64,000 bases of DNA from Larix kaempferi (GCA_027924585.1 BSBM01000096.1:124001-188000), one strand, 5' to 3'; positions 12,293 to 24,713 are shown, counted from the stretch's first letter. The notes: generated by a model not told the origin, from the letters alone. Numbers and translations: made by a program.

Positions 12293-14142
12293 TTAATGAC
12301 CTGCCCCAATGCTATGTGCATGGGGTTTGTGATTGTAGATCACATATGTGTTGGTTTGAGTGATGGGTTCATTGACGTGCTGAGATAAATGTGATGGTGT
12401 AGGGTCAAAATGATTGATCGTTCCCCCTATCCCAGGGTCGAGGTAATCGATTATGCCCCCTAACTCAGAGGTTTCAATGTGGTGCTCTATAATAGCGGGG
12501 TCAAGACCAGGCATTTCGGTATAGGACCAGGCAAAGACTCACGAAACTTTTGGAAAAAAAATTTGTACTCTCTGATCTCATACTCAATGCAGGAGGCTCC
12601 TAATGTAATGATTTCAAGAGCACCGGGTGGGTCAGAGATATCGATGTGGATGACGGGTGAGATGTTGGCCATGTTACATTCCTCAAAGGCATAAGGAGTA
12701 GGAATGGGATCCTTAAACCAGTCGACTTTGGTGGGGAGGAAATATTTGGACTCAACCGCAACTTGGGTGGCTGTGGTGGAGGAGGACTCTTCTGGGGGGA
12801 AGTAGGAACGATGGTGCATATCTTCCCAGAGGTAATCCGGGGCAGTGAGAGCCTCTAGAATCTCCTCATCATTGCGGAAACTTTGATTTGTCAAATCGGT
12901 TGACGAGGGAGTGGTAGTAGAAGAGATCATATAGATGGTATTAATATTTCCGGATGAGGGTGATACTCGGGGGTGGATCTCCTCAATTGTGGGGGGCACC
13001 GTCTCAAGGTCCAAATTATTCATCTCGTAGAGAGCTGCTCTGTAATCTGGGAGATCAGGACAGTGATGTGAGTAATGGCTGTAAATACCGCATATTGCAC
13101 AAGGGTGGTTGGTACGCAGTGATTTATCACGAGGCTTAGGGGCTGGATCGAGTTGGACAGCCAGGATGTTGGGGTCGTCGTCAAGCATTTGCATGTGTTC
13201 CTGCAATGCAGGTAATTGTGGACATTGATGAGTCGGATTTCCTAACTCATCACACAACGAGCATTTGGGAGGAGCACGAAACACGGGGGGGGGGGGGGGG
13301 GGGTTTAACTGTTTTGGGCGGGGGTACAGCAGTGTATGGTTGTGGGCCTCTGCCCCCAGTGTGCTTGATAAGAGGGGATGGATTAGTGGATGAGGAAGGA
13401 GTAGTTACACCAGGAGGTGGTTGACTAGTAGTGGTGATGGGTTTCACCGGTTGTAGGACGACGTTTGGTGTCGGCGGGGGAACAGGAGGCAAAATATACC
13501 ACACGGGTAATCCTAAGGTTAACCCGGGGAGGCTAAGAGTAGCCATAACCGGGGCACTTACTACTCCCGAGGGAGGGAATAGGAAGGGGATTGTGTGGAT
13601 GGGTGTAACACCAATATGACTAGGTACCAATGGTGGTTTGGGTAACAAGGGTGGTTGATTGTTGGGTGTTTGTGTATTGTGAGAAATGGTACATAGGTCA
13701 AATATTTTGGTCGCTGGTGACGGGGGTGGAACGGATTGGAATGTTGAGGTCATTGACATATCTGAGTAACTTCCAGGTCCCATGGAGGAAACCAACGAGG
13801 TAGATGCACCACAAACAGGTTGTTCAACCATGGGGAGAACATTTTCGGGTGTAGCAGGGGCATTGGGATCATAGTTGGTGAGTTGATTGACCTTGACCAC
13901 GCGTCCGTCATGGGGGAACATCATGGTACAAAAAATGGATTAGGCAACCGCCCACATGGCATACATGTAGCTGCGGCCAAGTAAGAGGTTATAATCAAGT
14001 TGGGCGTTGATGACCTCTATGTCAATGAGCACTGTTTTACCAGCCAACTAGACAGGGACATTAGCTAAGAGACCTTGGGGTTGAGCCGAACGGTCGTCAT
14101 AGGCTCGCAATGCAGTGGTGGACTATTGGAGAGTAACCGAAT
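12293..14142 (-). pseudogene. Element G protease and zinc-knuckle remnant
   Basis: Minus-strand coding remnant. It begins in the protease C-terminal half (LDYNLLLGRSYMYAMWAVA, about 14010-13950), then a Pro/Thr-rich stretch (13924-13285), then two zinc knuckles (CSLCDELGNPTHQC at about 13265 with the expected His replaced by Asn, and CAICGIYSHYSHHC at about 13105), then the pre-RT linker (LWEDMHHRSYFPPEES) and finally MPGLDPAIIEHHIETSE (12514 onward), where RT should start but does not. A run of 19 G/C bases at 13285-13303 separates two frames. Knuckles downstream of protease are unusual, since in relatives E, F and H the knuckle lies before it. DEGAS itself is lost. Confidence 0.75.
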
Positions 14143-14874
14143 GGTTTTCACCCTAGCTTGTGCAAATGAGCACCTACTAAGGAGAAGGGCCTCCTTAGTA
14201 GCAGTTCAGAAAATACAGTAAATAAAAGACAGTAAATAAAATAGTAACTACTCTAAGCATGTGCATAAAATAACAGAAAGATAATAAAATTGGTTTTTGT
14301 ATTGATTATACCTCCAATGTGAAGGTTGGTGAAGCCCTTGCAACAGTCCAAGAGGGTTGCTTCCAGGCTCCAGTGTTGTTCCTTTCTCTTTCTCCAAAGG
14401 GTTTTGGAAATGGGCCAAAGGGGCACTCAAATGTGAAAGTAGCTCAAGGGTGAGCTAGGGTTTCAGGAGTGATTTTGGCAGAGTAAGGATATGGATGATT
14501 GTGGATATAAAATGGGGAGCCTCCATCACCTATTTATAGGTTTTTAGTGGTGGAGTGCTGACCCATGGTTTTGGGCACCATATGGTTTAGGTCAGCTGTA
14601 TAGGGTTTTTGCTTGCTTTTTTCCCTCTTTTTCCTCTTTTTTGTATTTTTTATTCCCTTTTTAGAGGGTTTTTGCTATTTTTGCAGGAATTTACTTTATT
14701 TTGGGGGAAAAAAGGGGGGTTTTGGCCTTTTGAAGGCTTTTTAATGGTTTTTTGGCCTTTTGGAGGCATTTTAATGGGTTTTTAAGGTTTTGGAGGCAAA
14801 TATGGTAGGAAATATGGACAAATGAGTCATGTAATGGGGTAGATGAGGTAGTGAGCACTTTTTGGGTGTTAACA
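14143..14874 (-). repeat. Element G 5' LTR, 3' end clipped
   Basis: Matches 8723-9463 nearly base for base, but its last 20 or so bases (should end CCTAGCAACA on minus) are replaced by protease coding sequence. The junction is at about 14142-14145, next to a short AACC. This marks a deletion removing LTR end, primer-binding site and gag. Confidence 0.9.
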
Positions 14875-14879
14875 AAACC

Positions 14880-15576
14880 CTAACACCCCTAGTCTCTCTC
14901 TCCCTCGCTCTTCCTCTCTTCAAACCCCTAGTCCCCAATCTCTCTCTCTATACCGCTAATCACCAATCTCTCTCTTTCTATCTCTCTCTCTAAATCCCTA
15001 AAACCAAATCTCTCTATATTTCTCTAAACCCCTAACAGCCAATCTCTCTCTCTCTGTCTCTCTCCTAACCCTCAAACTCTCCCTTTCTATCTCTCTCTCT
15101 CTTTAAACTCCTAACCTCTAGTGTATCTCTCTCTCTCTCTAAACCCCTAACCCTAGTCTCTTTTCCTTCTATCTCTCTTTATCTCAACCCCTAACCTCCA
15201 ATCTCTCCCTTTCTCTCTAAAACCCTAACCCTCTCTCTCTTTGAAAACCCCTAATCTCTCTCTCTAGAGTAGAAACTCCCAATATCCCTCTCGCTCTCTG
15301 AAAAGCTAACCCCCAATCTCTCTCTCTCTTTGAATCCCTAACCTCTATCTCTCTTTATAAACCCCGAACCCCCAATCTCTCTCTCTCTCTAAACCCATAA
15401 CCCCCAATATCTCTCTGTAAACCCATAACCTCCAATAGATATCTTTCTCTCACTCCCACCCTAACCTGTAGTCTTTGTCTAAATGATTAACCCTCTCTCT
15501 CTCTCTCTTAGTCTCTCTCTCTAGACCCCTAACCCTCAATATCTCTCTCTCTGTCTCAAGCCTAACACCTAACCCC

Positions 15577-15611
<35 letters not shown>

Positions 15612-16179
15612 AACACCAAACCCTGAATATCTCTCTTTCTCACACTAACTATCTCTATCTACACCCCTAAACCTTAACACCCAATATTTATCTCTCTCTC
15701 TCCCTACCCCACTCCCCACCCACCTACCCCTCTATGTCTCTCTCCTACCCAACACTAACCATCCATACACCCCTCGTGATCTGTCTTTCTATCTCTAATC
15801 CCCTATTAACCCCCAATATCTCTCTCTCTCTCTCTCTAAACCTCTAACCCCTAGTCTCACTCTCTCTAAACTCCTAATCACCGATCTCTATCTCTCGCTA
15901 AATACCTAACCTACAATCTCTCTCTCTCTCTCTCTCTCCCTATGTCTCTCTCAAAACCCCTAATCCCCATTCACCCTCTCTTTATCTCCCTAAACACCTA
16001 AAACCTAATCAATCTCTCTCTCTCTCGCTCTCTCTATGTAAAGTTGTTACCCTCAATGTCTCTCTTTCTCTCCGCGTCTCTAAACCCCTAACCCCAATAT
16101 CTCTCTCTCTCCCTCCCTCTCTCTCTCTCTCTAAACCCCTAGTCCCTAATCTCTAACTCCTAACCCCTAACCCCTAACT

Positions 16180-16216
<37 letters not shown>

Positions 16217-17142
16217 CCCCTAATAACCAATATCTCCTCTTTAAACTACTAACCTCCAATATATATATATATCTCTAAATCCATCTCTTTCTCTGTATCT
16301 AAACCTTTGACCCCCAATCTCTCTCTCTCTCTCTCTATAATCCGCTAACATCAAATCTCTCTCTCTCTCTAAACCCCTAGACCCTAAACCCTAACCCCCA
16401 ATATATATCACTCTTTCTCTCTCTCAAAACACTTAACCCTCGATCTCTCCCTCTCTCTCTAAAAACATGACCCCTAACCCCCAATCTCTTTCTCTCTCTC
16501 TTGATCTCTCTCTCTCTCTCTCTAAACCCCTAACCCCTAACCCCCACTCTCTCTCAATTTATCTCTCTCTCTCTCTCCTACCCAACACTAACAGTCCATA
16601 CACCCCCTATGATCTGTCTTTCTACCTCTAAACCCCTATTAACGCCCAATCTCTATTTCTCTCTCTAAACCCCTAACCCCTAGTCTCACCCTCTCTAAAC
16701 CCCTAACCACTGATCTCTATCTCTCACCAACACCCTAACCTGCAATATCCATCTCTCCCTCTCTCTCCCCCTCTATCTCTCAAAAACCATAATCCTCATT
16801 CACCCTCTCTCTATCTCTCTAACACCTAAAACCCAATTTCTCTCTCTCTGTAATGTCTATTCTCCCTATCTCTCTTTCCATCTATGTCTTTCTCTATGTA
16901 AAACCCTTACCCTCAATGTCTCTCTTTCTCTCCGCATCACTAAACCCCTAACCACAATATATATCTCTTTTCCTCCCTCTCTCTCTCTCTAAACCCCTAA
17001 AACCCAATCTCTCTCTCTCTCTAAACCCCTAACACCCAATCGATCTCTCTACCAAACCTACTCACTCTCTCTCACACACACTCTCTCTATAAATCCCTTA
17101 GCTCCAATCTCTCTCTTTCTCTCTCTCTGTCTCTAAACTCAT
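14880..17142. repeat. CT-rich / CCCTAA-like tract, right part
   Basis: About 2.3 kb of (CT)n runs (up to about 30 bases) alternating with telomere-like CCCTAACCCC blocks in one orientation, unit spacing roughly 30-50 bases, degenerate. No gene. It continues 8409-8722 across the insertion of G and ends at the LTR of element B. Confidence 0.9.
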
Positions 17143-17878
17143 TGTTGACACAGATATGTCGACAAGGTTCTACTTTGCACTGTTGTCAATAAACCTTAAC
17201 CAGACTCCCATAGACATCGGCCCAAAAAGGTTTTATCGTTTCCAACAACACCCACAGAGCGAGTGAAGTCTTACCCGAGATATCTAAGGGGGATGTAGGA
17301 ACCACGTTTCCGCAGATGTCAGAGGACACGCATCATTCACATTCAATCGCTAAGTAACTTGGATATAGACATAATCATTATTCACATCAAAACATTATCA
17401 TTTCACAGTTGACAAACTAATCAGATCTAGGAAATAGCAGATTATCGAAGCATACTTAAGAGATCTGAGATACATAGCATAACTATGATTCCATCCATAA
17501 AACATATAGAACCATGTAGCGACATCAAACATTGCTATAGCGCATAATTAATCACACTGCGACAATTCACAAAGAGATAAAACATAGATCAATCAATCCT
17601 TCTCATTATTCATCAACTTGTCTTATACATCACACAATTCACCAGAATACTCATCCACAAAACCATTACAAAATCAGAAAAAGATGCTCAATCCAAAAGA
17701 TGTGATCCAGATCAAGCTCAAGATCAATTTCCAGATGGTCAAAATGGATGCGAAAGATAGATATCAATATCGGTAATATCCTTAGGCTTACAATCCTACT
17801 CCTATTTACAGGCTCACTTGGCCGTTACAAATTGGTCCAATGACCCATTAACTAACTAACTTAACCAATTATTTTGCA
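17143..17878 (-). repeat. Element B 3' LTR
   Basis: Plus-strand ends TGTTGACA (17143) and TTTTGCA (17878). On the minus strand it is preceded by a purine-rich AACAAGGAGGATAG, the likely polypurine primer. The block around 17250-17330 resembles the element A 5' LTR. A partner LTR is not in the window, so the limits are provisional. Confidence 0.5.
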
Positions 17879-18018
17879 CTATCCTCCTTGTTGCACTCCA
17901 CGACTGGTCCTTTACCCTTGCCATTGTTTCTTTCATTGCTGACTATACCAAACTTGTGCGCTTTGGACCCATGCCAACAGGCCTCCAACACAAACTTGTG
18001 GCTCGCCCTCAAGCCACC

Positions 18019-20850
18019 TCAGCTAGATACTGCTGGTGAATTCACTTGTATCTTGAAGTCATCATATGCTTCCTTAATTTGGTCGAAAGCTTCTTTGGCC
18101 GATGTTTTGAGTGCTGCACAGTCTTCTACTTCTTGTTCTGTTGGGTGCTCACCACCTGTCTACTGCACCTTCTCCATATTTTCTTTGATTCTCATCATTC
18201 CCGCCATTGCTTCAACTTCCAACTGCTCATATTTTGTTTGCATTTCATCCAAATGCATCATTCTTATTTGTTGCCTTGTTCACACCTTGTTGACTTGATG
18301 TTGTAGTTCTTTCATCCCTACTTCCTTCGTCATTTGTGCTAATAGAGGCATCGCCTTAAGCGATCCCCTCAATACCTCAAGTTGTGCTTCTGCTTCGCCA
18401 AGTTGCACGTTCAGTTGGTGCAACTACTCATCCTGTACTAGAATCCCCCAAAATTGCGTTACATCTTTTGCGATTCTCTAAGCTATTCAATCTAGTTCTG
18501 CGATATCTATCGCAGATTCTTCAATTGCACTCTTTCTTTCTTCAACCTGCTCTGTTGTTGTGTTGGGAACCTCCTTCATCTGTAATTCCTTGTTCTCTTT
18601 CCTAAGTTCTGCAATGACCGTGCCCAACCTCAATTCCCTTTCCTCTGCAAGCATATCTTTGCTTATTTATGGCATGTCTTCACATGACATAGATATGACA
18701 TGTTCCAACCTTCTTTTGTCCTCAACTTCATTTTCTCTTTCATTCATGATCATCTCTTTCTCTTCTTGGAGTCATTCAACCTCTGTTTTGGTGCTTCACA
18801 CTTATCACTTGTAACTAACCATTTGATTGGGTACTACTACTTCTCTGTCATTGATCTCATTTCTCACCCCAGTGTGAATGCGATGCAACATAAACATCGA
18901 CAACATGTTTAGGTCTATGCTGATGTTGTTGTATCCTCTCAGTGCAGTATCCAATTCTTTGCTTCCCATTGTGATCGCACTAGGTAATATCTGTACGATC
19001 CGAAGATGAGTAGCAATGTCCACTTCAACTCTCCTGACTTTTGATGTACTTGGTTCTCCTTGTTCTGGCTGCAGCTTCATCTCCATGACTGTGGTGCTCA
19101 ACGTTTGTAACAACTGCGACACTTGGTGAAAGTACTTTGTCATGTGCTATGCTACCTTGGCGTAGTTTTCATCTGCTACAGTCATTATCTTCTAGAGTAA
19201 CTAGTTCATTTGTTCATCGGGGAGACTAACAGTTGTACTCCCCTTGCCTCTCTCCATCCCATTCTTTGTCCTTTCTTCCTTTCTCTAAGCTTTGAGCTCT
19301 GAATCTGTTGGAATGGTTGATGACGCACCATCATGACTTGTGGTGCGTGATTGTTCTTCCGCACCTTCACCTTCATCCTCTGAGTCTTTGGTTTCTTTAT
19401 GCGCCTTCGTCCCATCCTCTGGGTCCAAAAGTTGGTCTTCCCCTACTAGTACCTTCCACTCATTTGACCATTCCTCCACTATGAAATCCATTTCTACGCA
19501 GCTCAGCTTATACTGCATCGGTAGCGACTACTTTTGTGGGTCTACGCACACCTGAATGAATATCGCTTGGGGCCCTACCTACAGCCTTGCGATTCTCCTA
19601 TACTTCTTGGCTGCTTCTTTTGTTAGTTGTGGAATCTTTACCGCTTCTACTTTCAGCTCTTCTAAATACATAAAGAATTGAATTTTATTACATGTTTATC
19701 TCTCCTTGGTGTTTAACGCCCACAAATTTTTGTATCGTGCCCCTTGATACACTTCGACAATTTCGGTCTCCATCCCCTGGTACTGCGGTTGTTCCATCCA
19801 TGCAACCAACGCGATCAATAATAGAAGCCATGAGTATGTGAATGGATTTCCTTTCTCCTAGGATGCTACCGCATCCTCCATTAACTCATTTAACAAAAAT
19901 AGCGAATAGTTAATTTGAACTCCAGCCGCACATTGCTCCGCAGATGCAATCACCCCTGATGTACACTGATTGGGGCGATTCTTCCTTACGATCTTAATTG
20001 CCATCAATTTTTCTGCAATGCAATCCTAACCATTTGATCGTTGATCATATCGATTAGGTATCCTCGGGTGTTCTTCTCCACCCCATACTTTTCCTTTATC
20101 TTCATAGAAAGATTGTTATCATTATCCTTCCCTTGGAAGTATTGCGCAGGATCTACCCTGGCCTTGGGTAATCCAGTGATCTATGAAATGAGATCGACCG
20201 TGATTGGAATCTTTTTGCACAACCATAAGTATACATGTATTTAATTCCATTTATCTCCCAAAATGCGGCATGTGAATGATTGATAGGATCCCTGATTGCT
20301 CCAACCCCAATTCTCACTGCACTGGATCCCTTATGATTGGACCTCCTTCTCCATGCTCTTTGTCAATGTGCATGTGCTAAGTACATTCTGGATATGCCAA
20401 AATGTAATGGTCGATGTACTATAGTTTTTGTAGTCATTTTACTATGTTTCCGGTGGTATGGACACCCTTTGGTGTCGCCAACCCTTTGATAGTACACTTC
20501 ACATTCTTCCCCAGTCAGATAGTTGGTGCCCCTTCCTTCCGTGAGGGCATGTACCCTGGAATTTCCATTATTGTCATACCTTCTTTCCTCCCTCTTTTTT
20601 TTTTATTCCTCTGTGGAAGTTGATGTGCCTTCCTCTCCTTCTACAGCTGTAGCCTGTGTCGAGTTGTGGGTTGTCTTGGTTCATCTGTCTAAACTCGTTG
20701 GTCAGTTTCCGCTTCTCTTTTTCCTGAATGTTTGCCCTGGTGTGGACACAATTTCTAGTTTTTCTTGGATGATGGTCACCCTCGCCCTTGGTTTTTCTTG
20801 TGTGCTCGTGTTGGAGATAACTTATTCCTTTGTAAATTCCTAACTTCACT
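18019..20850 (-). pseudogene. Element B extra gene in env position, coiled-coil C-terminus
   Basis: Decayed gene of about 940 codons between integrase and the 3' LTR, same strand as pol. The N-terminal part (20850 to about 20000) contains KKIPITVDLIS and ITGLPKARVDPAQYFQGK. From about 19900 a second frame stays coherent to the stop at 18021-18019: a hydrophobic stretch (SWLLLLIALVAWM), an acidic stretch (19470-19380, EDEGEGAEE), then about 1.1 kb that is Glu/Lys/Leu/Met-rich and heptad-like, predicted coiled coil (for example LHQLNVQLGEAEAQLEVL). About a dozen in-frame stops and one frame change occur. I do not recognise the family. Candidates are an env-like ORF or a mobile-domain relative, since ITVDLIS..ITGLP resembles ITLSDVYFLTWLP in element D. 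Confidence 0.65.
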
Positions 20851-21351
20851 GTTAATCTTCACTCTAACTCTTCTTCTATAGCTCTCAAAATGCACAATGG
20901 GTCGAACTATTCGCTTCTACATGCTTTTATAACTTTCAATTTACTGCTCCCTGTCCATCGAGTCGATGTGGAAAATGATTTCCAAATCCTTCATCAATTT
21001 ACCAAATCCTCCATCGATTTACCGAATCATGCGCACTCATTGGTCATTAATTGCGTCTTCATCCACTTGCGTTGTCACCCGTCGTTGTATTTATTGCCTA
21101 ATTTGACCAATTCGACTCCGTCGAACGTCAACAAGTCCCAAACCTTGTCATTGTTTTAACTTTGTCACTATCTTATCGACAGACATATGAATTCCAACCC
21201 TATCATAGTTAGTTCGAAAGATGTAAAAACGTGGTCCTTTGTCGTCGTTCTGTCGACACATGACTTCTACAGATTTTTGATCGTCACAGTGTTCCTGTTC
21301 AATTTTCTTTTTCTCTTTTTAAATTTTTTTTCTGCTCATTTTTTGTCTTCC
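20851..21351. other. Element B spacer between integrase and extra gene
   Basis: About 500 bases without a supported ORF. It starts after the integrase stop (21352 on minus). I see no recognisable signal beyond A/T-rich runs near 21310-21340. Confidence 0.5.
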
Positions 21352-22500
21352 TCAGTGGCTCTGCACTATGTTGTCCCGATAGGGATTTATCCGACTTCCA
21401 TTCACTAAATTTGGAAATAGTGTTCCATCTAGCTTTTGCAGCTGAACTGCACCTCTGTCAATAATAATATTAATCATGTATGGACGAAGCCAATGCATCT
21501 GGAGCTTACCTAGGTGCTTCACGAATTTACTGTCATATAGAAGAACCATATCTCTACGCTGAAAGTGATTTTCCTTTATATGGAGATCATTCCATGCCTT
21601 CTGTTGATTTGTTTCTACATGTTGATGAAATCCTGCAATAAAGTGAGCTTCTTCAAGCTGTATGAGCTATGCCAACCTTTCCTCAATGGCCCTATCGTCA
21701 CTCATTCCTGTCGCTACTGCTATGCACAGACTGGGTGCGATGTATTCCATTGGCATCACCGCTTCTTGGCCATATACCAACTTGAAAGGTGTCTGGCCTA
21801 TCAACCCTTTTCATGTTGTCCTGTAGGCCCATATTATTGCTGGAATATTCAAGTCCCAATCATCGGGGGTTTTATTGCATACCTTAGTGAGCATGTTTTC
21901 CAATATCTTGTTCAATGCATCAACTACTCCATTTGCTTGTGGGTGATATGGGGTACTTTTTCGATTCTGAATATGGAATTCTTCAGTCATTGCGCTAATG
22001 GTCTAATTGACGAAATGTGTGACTTGTTCGCTCATCAATATCTCTAGGCACCCAAATCTGGTGACGACATTGTCAAACAGAAACCTTGTTGTTGTCGCAT
22101 CTATGCAATCCTTCACCAATGTTTCTTTATCCCATCTTGTTAAATAATTAGTTGCAGTAATAATATACCTCGCACCTATCCTTATTCCTGGTGGGTTAAT
22201 GGTTTCCACGGAATCTACTGCACATTTTTTGAAGGGTTGTAATTTTAGTTGAGGCACTAGTGGCATCTCGTCCCTTTGTGATGGTTTCCCTATTCTTTAA
22301 CATATGTCGCAGATTTGATCATAATCTGTTGCATATCCATGCATTGTTGGCCACCATAGACTATCTCTATGTATATTCCTGGCAGTTGCATGCCCTCCAT
22401 AATGACCTCCTACGATCCTACTATGAGCTTTCGACAATACTATTTCTTGTTCACGTGGAAGGACACATTGACGAAGAACTTCATCTGGTCCCATCTTGTA
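21352..22500 (-). pseudogene. Element B integrase, catalytic residues altered
   Basis: Homologous to element A integrase. Zinc domain with HSRIVGGHYGG (about 22430) and QICDIC (about 22305). The first Asp region reads CAVDSVETI (Asp kept), the second reads LMSEQVTHF where the Asp is Glu, and the Glu position reads GVVDALNK where it is Asp. Two of three DDE residues are therefore changed. The C-terminus is intact to a normal end (LVNGSRINPYRDN, stop at 21352). Stops occur after HFVN and in the middle region. Confidence 0.85.
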
Positions 22501-22545
22501 TAATTGTCCTGCGATTAGTTGGAAATATGAGGCCCTAACAACTAA

Positions 22546-23160
22546 CTATTTCTTTTGACTGGTGGTGAAATCCTTCAGTGCTTTTCCCGTAGCCAAGAAA
22601 TGAACAATTTGTTTGTAATGGTCATCGACCATTCCAATAGTAAATAGTTGTGCATCGGGAAAGCCTTCCTCAATGCTCCTTGGTTCCTCACCTGATTCTA
22701 TCCTTGATAAATGATCCGGTCCTGCATTCAATCGTCTAGGCTTGATGATTATTTCAAAATCAAATTCCTGAAACAGAAGTAGCCATCGAAAGATCTGCCC
22801 CCCCCAACACAGGCTTATTAACCAAGTATTTCAATCTTGAGTGGTCCATAAACATTTTGAAATGGCCTACTAGCAGGTAGTGCCGAAATTTCTACAATGC
22901 ATATACCATTGCTAGGCCTTCTCTTTCTGTCGTTGTATATTTCTTCTTCGTAGTTGATAATTTTCGATTCGCAAATGCGATTGGGTGGTCGATTGACCGT
23001 TCTCCTAGTTGGGCCAATATTACCCCAGCACTACTGATGAGGCATCTACATGTATGTGGAATTCTTTCTTCTAGTATGGGAATACTAATATTGGTGTTGC
23101 GACCATATTCTTCTTGAGTATGTCGTGGCTCTTCTGGCACTCTTCGTCCCATTCAAACTT
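22546..23160 (-). pseudogene. Element B RNase H
   Basis: Ty3-type RNase H between RT and integrase. Visible are LAQLGERSIDHPIAFANRKLS, TTTEREGLAMVYAL (Glu), MFMDHS (the Asp, about 22850, normally FTDH) and AGPDHLSRIE (last Asp, about 22715). Frame changes lie around 22800-22890 at a run of C, and near 23110 the first Asp segment is scrambled. Confidence 0.75.
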
Positions 23161-23413
23161 TGTGTCTTTCTTTAATGGGCTTCTCCATTGGTATAATGAT
23201 CGCTGCATACCCTCTTATAAAATTCCTGTAATATCATGTATGACCCAACGTCACCCTCAGTTGTTTTACTGTCGTTGGCACTAGTAAGTCGACGATGATG
23301 AAAATCTTAGCTGGTTCGACCAACATTCTTTCCTTCTAGACAATATGTCCCAATAGAATACCAAATGGTGCACAAAAGATGCACTTCTTTAGATTCAATG
23401 AAATCTGACTTTG

Positions 23414-24319
23414 TCAACATCTTTCCAGTATCATCCTGAGATTTGCGACGTGGTATTTAACCAACCCATATACGGTCCAGTCATCCATGTACACTGCCAA
23501 AAAATTGTGAATGAAATATTTGAACGTAGCGACCACTAATCTTGAAAATATTGCAGGGGCGTTCTTGAGGCCAAATGACATCACCATGTACTGAAAGCAT
23601 CCCCACTTTGTGATGAAGTTTTTTTTATGTCGGTCTTCCTTCACAATTTTTATCTGGTGATACCCCGAGAATCCATCCGTGAATGAGTAAAACTCCTTTC
23701 CTCCAACACCTTCAAGCACTTCGGTGGTAAATGGTGTGGGGAATGGATCATGAAGACATGCGTCGTTCATCTTCCTTAGATCAACGCAAATCCAAACTTC
23801 ACTAGTATTTTTATCTTGGACGACCATTGGGATTATCCATTTTGGCTCTTCGATAGGTTCAATAATTCTTGCATACAACATCCTTTCTAGTTTAGCCTTC
23901 ACCCTCTCCTTGTATCTAGGGTTCAGTCTATATGGTCGTTGTTTTACTGGCTTTGCATCAGGTTTGAGAGGGATATTCATTTCCCCCAGCTCCTCGGAGA
24001 TGCCCTTCATCTCAGAAAAAATTGTTGGGAACAAGTCTTGAAACTCATGCAACAGATCAGTGACCTTTCCAATTGTTGAATCATCCCAATAACCCCCAAT
24101 ACTATCAAACTTGGTATTTTTTGTTGACCCAATATTGACCTTCTTAATCCTTAATGGTTGTTTGAATTTGTCAAATGGCATATCTCGCACTTCGACATCG
24201 CAGCTTCCTTCTGAATCTGGGACATAAATGGCCCTAGGATATTCTTCGTCATCAAGTCCTCCTGACACATTGTAACACTCCATCATCATTTGTGGTGTCG
24301 CAGTCCATTGTATCCCCAT
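23414..24319 (-). pseudogene. Element B reverse transcriptase
   Basis: The longest intact pol segment of B, 301 codons without a stop. It opens with the pre-RT region (FQDLFPTIFSEMKGI), then KQRPYRLNPRYKERVKAKLE, ICVDLRKMNDACLHDPF, FTDGFSGYHQIKI, GLKNAPAIFSRL and the catalytic YMDDW at 23491-23480. The connection domain downstream (23400-23160) is frameshifted. All motifs are those of the same lineage as element A. Confidence 0.85.
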
Positions 24320-24713
24320 TGGTCGTTCAGTCGGAACTGTCTCGAGTACCTTATCGTGGATTTCCTACAGCGCGTTGTGTATGAAAGGGTTCTCATTTGC
24401 GAAATTGAAATTCTAGCTAAAGCTAGTAGTCAACTCTTCTCGTGTGGTTGTTCCTCGTCACAATTCTGTAGAGATGTACCAGCTCTGTGGCACTTCATCT
24501 AGCGTATGGATGAACGCATGAACCCATTCCTATTTCGGTCTTATTCCCCATTCGATTTGACACTCTCCTAGATGATCCATTGGATCACTTCTTCCATCAT
24601 ATTTATTTCTTTTGTAGCATTCATCCTCTGCAAATCTGACTTCCATCAGTCGTCGACATAATTTCTAGTTTGCAATCGATGACTTGTGTGTTTCCCACCA
24701 CCTTGCTGGAGTA
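24320..24713 (-). pseudogene. Element B protease-RT linker, part downstream of H
   Basis: Degenerate coding spacer equivalent to 3600-4060 in element A (shared stretches such as CTTGTGTGTTTCCCACCA against CTTGTGTGTCACCCACTA). It ends at the insertion site of H. The rest lies beyond 34707. Confidence 0.6.

Larger units (their letters stand above)
8723..14874 (-). mobile_element. Element G, Tat-like non-autonomous retrotransposon
   Basis: Complete insertion: LTRs at 8723-9463 and 14143-14874, flanked by the 5-bp duplication AAACC (8718-8722 and 14875-14879). Orientation is minus: TATA box and polypurine tract (CAGGGGGCAATC next to TGTTAAC at 9463) face that way. Inside are a protease and zinc-knuckle remnant and a long repeat-rich 3' region. 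RT, RNase H and integrase are absent, as are primer-binding site and gag, because the 5' LTR is fused directly to protease coding sequence. LTRs differ at roughly 3 percent by eye. Confidence 0.9.

Noticed and set aside
14880-17142. True telomere
   Set aside because: CCCTAA-like blocks are degenerate, separated by (CT)n and flanked by retrotransposons on both sides; interstitial low-complexity DNA fits better.
17888-18306. Plus-strand ORFs of 86-136 codons, Leu/Ser/Cys-rich
   Set aside because: Reverse complement of the coiled-coil coding region of element B; the minus-strand frame is coherent over more than 1 kb.
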